Shown: positions 7,234 through 7,853 of the stretch, piece after piece
Layout of the letters: each line of letters opens with the position of its first letter
How positions within the stretch are numbered: the first letter of the stretch is position 1
Assembly (NCBI GenBank): GCA_028819775.1
Contig: JAPPKV010000151.1
Location: 1-7,853, forward strand
DNA: 7,853 nt
Direction of reading: 5' to 3'
DNA from: Gammaproteobacteria bacterium
GTDB lineage: Bacteria; Pseudomonadota; Gammaproteobacteria; Pseudomonadales; Azotimanducaceae_A
Made by a program: the position numbers and the translations under genes
The notes under the pieces: generated by a model
Database searches by the model: none
Told to the model about the DNA's origin: nothing
Seen by the model: the letters and a program-made list of their open reading frames with translations, nothing else

Positions 7234-7552
7234 GTCCGGTCACCTCGTTCCGTGCACGCGGACGCCACTTCGGGTCGGGATCGCATGGCGCGGATTCCGG
7301 AGTCGGTTTCAATAAACCTAGTTCCCGAATGCGCCGCTCGAGATGCTCCCGAATCCTCGCCTCGTCCACCGGCTCGCCCGCCATGGTCATGGAGTTGGCC
7401 ACTCGACGCGGAATCGCCTCCAGGTTCCGCCGCAGACGTTCGTTGGGCGGCAGTGCGCGCCAACTTCGGATGGCTTCCTGTAAGCGGTAGCTTGACATCG
7501 GCTTCTCGTGTTCGCCCAATGGCGCAACGGGACTGGTAGTGCCCTCGTTCAT
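7226..7552 (-). CDS. Small unknown protein translationally coupled to cas3
   Basis: From ATG 7550-7552 this is 108 residues; a second ATG at 7496-7498 would give 90. Neither has a convincing Shine-Dalgarno. The conserved-looking core is SYRLQEAIRSWRALPPNERL, followed by a helical segment with PRRVANSM and ending in EHLERRIRELGLL. It is charged and helical, with no membrane segment, signal peptide or known motif that I recognise. Codon bias resembles its neighbours, so it is probably a real coding region. Its TGA (7226-7228) overlaps the cas3 TTG by 8 bases, which suggests coupling and a role linked to the CRISPR operon. The same frame is open upstream of the ATG for 21 more protein-like codons, back to a TAG at 7616-7618, so this may be the surviving C-terminal part of a longer broken gene. 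I assign no function. Confidence 0.55.
   Translation of the reverse strand: MNEGTTSPVAPLGEHEKPMSSYRLQEAIRSWRALPPNERLRRNLEAIPRRVANSMTMAGEPVDEARIREHLERRIRELGLLKPTPESAPCDPDPKWRPRARNEVTGLG
7240..7246 (-). promoter_or_regulatory. Shine-Dalgarno for cas3 (decides a TTG start)
   Basis: GAGGTGA on the minus strand, 6 bases before TTG 7231-7233 and lying within the last codons of the upstream small ORF. With the in-frame TGA just upstream, it leaves TTG as the natural cas3 start. Confidence 0.7.
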
Positions 7553-7615
7553 CGCGGGCAGAAGCTCGTCGATTACCCTTTGGTCGACGCCATCCTCCTC
7601 GCACCACTTGAAATG

Positions 7616-7762
7616 CTAATCCACCGAGCGTTCGAATTCTCGTCGGAGCGCTTGCGTTTCAGCCCACTTCGAATGTGGCGATGGGATACGGTTCGCCGAC
7701 CACGCCGTGAAGGCGGAGTCGTCGAACCCCACGCAAGCAAGCCCTTGTATTCCATTGTCGTC
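7616..7762 (-). pseudogene. Coding-like segment between two in-frame stops, probably the middle of a broken gene
   Basis: Between TGA 7763-7765 and TAG 7616-7618 the frame reads as convincing protein, including GLACVGFDDSAFTAWSANRI and SKWAETQALRREFERSVD. It is in phase with both the partial gene upstream and the small ORF downstream. After the TAG it continues as HFKWCEEDGVDQRVIDELLP into ATG 7552. Third positions are mostly G or C. A separate short gene starting at GTG 7730-7732 (38 residues) is possible but unusual. I do not recognise the family. Simplest reading: one ancestral gene split by nonsense mutations, or sequencing errors. Confidence 0.45.
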
Positions 7763-7852
7763 TCACGGCCCCCACACGGTCACCGACCGTCCATCGAGCG
7801 ACTCCTCGCGCCGGTAGAGCTTCTCCTCCCACGGCTTCGACTCGTCCCGGTC
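7763..7852 (-). CDS. C-terminal tail of an unknown gene entering from the window edge
   Basis: Twenty-nine codons run in from base 7852 and end at TGA 7763-7765. The residues include DRDESKPWEEKLYRREESL and end in GRSVTVWGP. Composition and third-position bias are those of real coding sequence. The fragment is too short to name. The stop may be natural or may be the first of two nonsense changes, because the protein-like frame resumes directly after it. Confidence 0.5.
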   Translation of the reverse strand, partial: DRDESKPWEEKLYRREESLDGRSVTVWGP

Positions 7853-7853
7853 G

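Noticed and set aside
7573..7755. 60-codon minus-strand ORF starting MEYKGLLAW
   Set aside because: Only the first codons look plausible; it then becomes Arg/Ser-rich, while the neighbouring phase (GLACVGFDDSAF) is clearly more protein-like.
7763..7765. TGA as a selenocysteine codon or programmed readthrough
   Set aside because: A second, different in-frame stop (TAG at 7616-7618) needs a separate explanation, and I see no supporting hairpin. A broken gene is simpler.
1..7853. CRISPR repeat array or tracr-like RNA in the window
   Set aside because: No regularly spaced direct repeats of about 28-37 bases were seen. Nearly all bases are accounted for by coding frames, and no intergenic space is large enough.

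Overview
The window is a stretch of GC-rich bacterial DNA. By eye it is roughly 60% G+C, with strong G/C bias at third codon positions, several non-ATG starts and tightly packed genes. I cannot name the lineage. All supported genes lie on the minus strand and read from high to low coordinates as one apparent operon. It encodes the interference part of a type I-G (formerly I-U) CRISPR-Cas system.

Reading in the direction of transcription: at the 7853 edge is the C-terminal tail of an unknown gene (7763-7852). The same frame then continues through two in-frame stops (TGA at 7763-7765, TAG at 7616-7618) into a small unknown ORF (7226-7552), whose stop overlaps the cas3 start. Next come cas3 (4135-7233, helicase first and HD nuclease last, the I-G arrangement), a compact Cas8-like subunit (3231-4145), csb1/cas7 (2006-3217) and csb2, the Cas5-Cas6 fusion (2006 to beyond base 1). 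The cas junctions overlap by a few bases or are about a dozen bases apart, and three starts have clear Shine-Dalgarno sequences. The order cas3 - small Cas8 - cas7 - cas5/6 matches the Geobacter-type I-U/I-G loci. cas1, cas2, cas4 and CRISPR repeats are not in the window; adaptation genes would be expected past base 1.

The standout feature is csb2. Its frame is open from base 2006 to the window edge (668 full codons, no stop), yet a complete phosphoribosyltransferase (PRTase) domain sits in the middle, between the Cas5-like N-terminal part and the conserved WQGY-to-Cas6-like C-terminal part. As written, the gene encodes a Csb2-PRTase-Csb2 insertion protein, which I do not know as a described architecture. 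Composition at the right-hand junction (about 540-690) changes phase: a 34-codon out-of-phase ORF has better third-position bias than the csb2 frame, and an 8-bp direct repeat flanks the insert. This suggests a foreign PRTase cassette, possibly with the start of its downstream neighbour, landed in csb2 and the frame was kept open or restored.

Expected division of labour, from the known system: Csb2 cuts pre-crRNA and caps the crRNA, Csb1 forms the backbone, the Cas8-like subunit helps recognise target DNA, and Cas3 unwinds and degrades it. What a PRTase inside Csb2 does, or whether it inactivates the system, cannot be read from the sequence.
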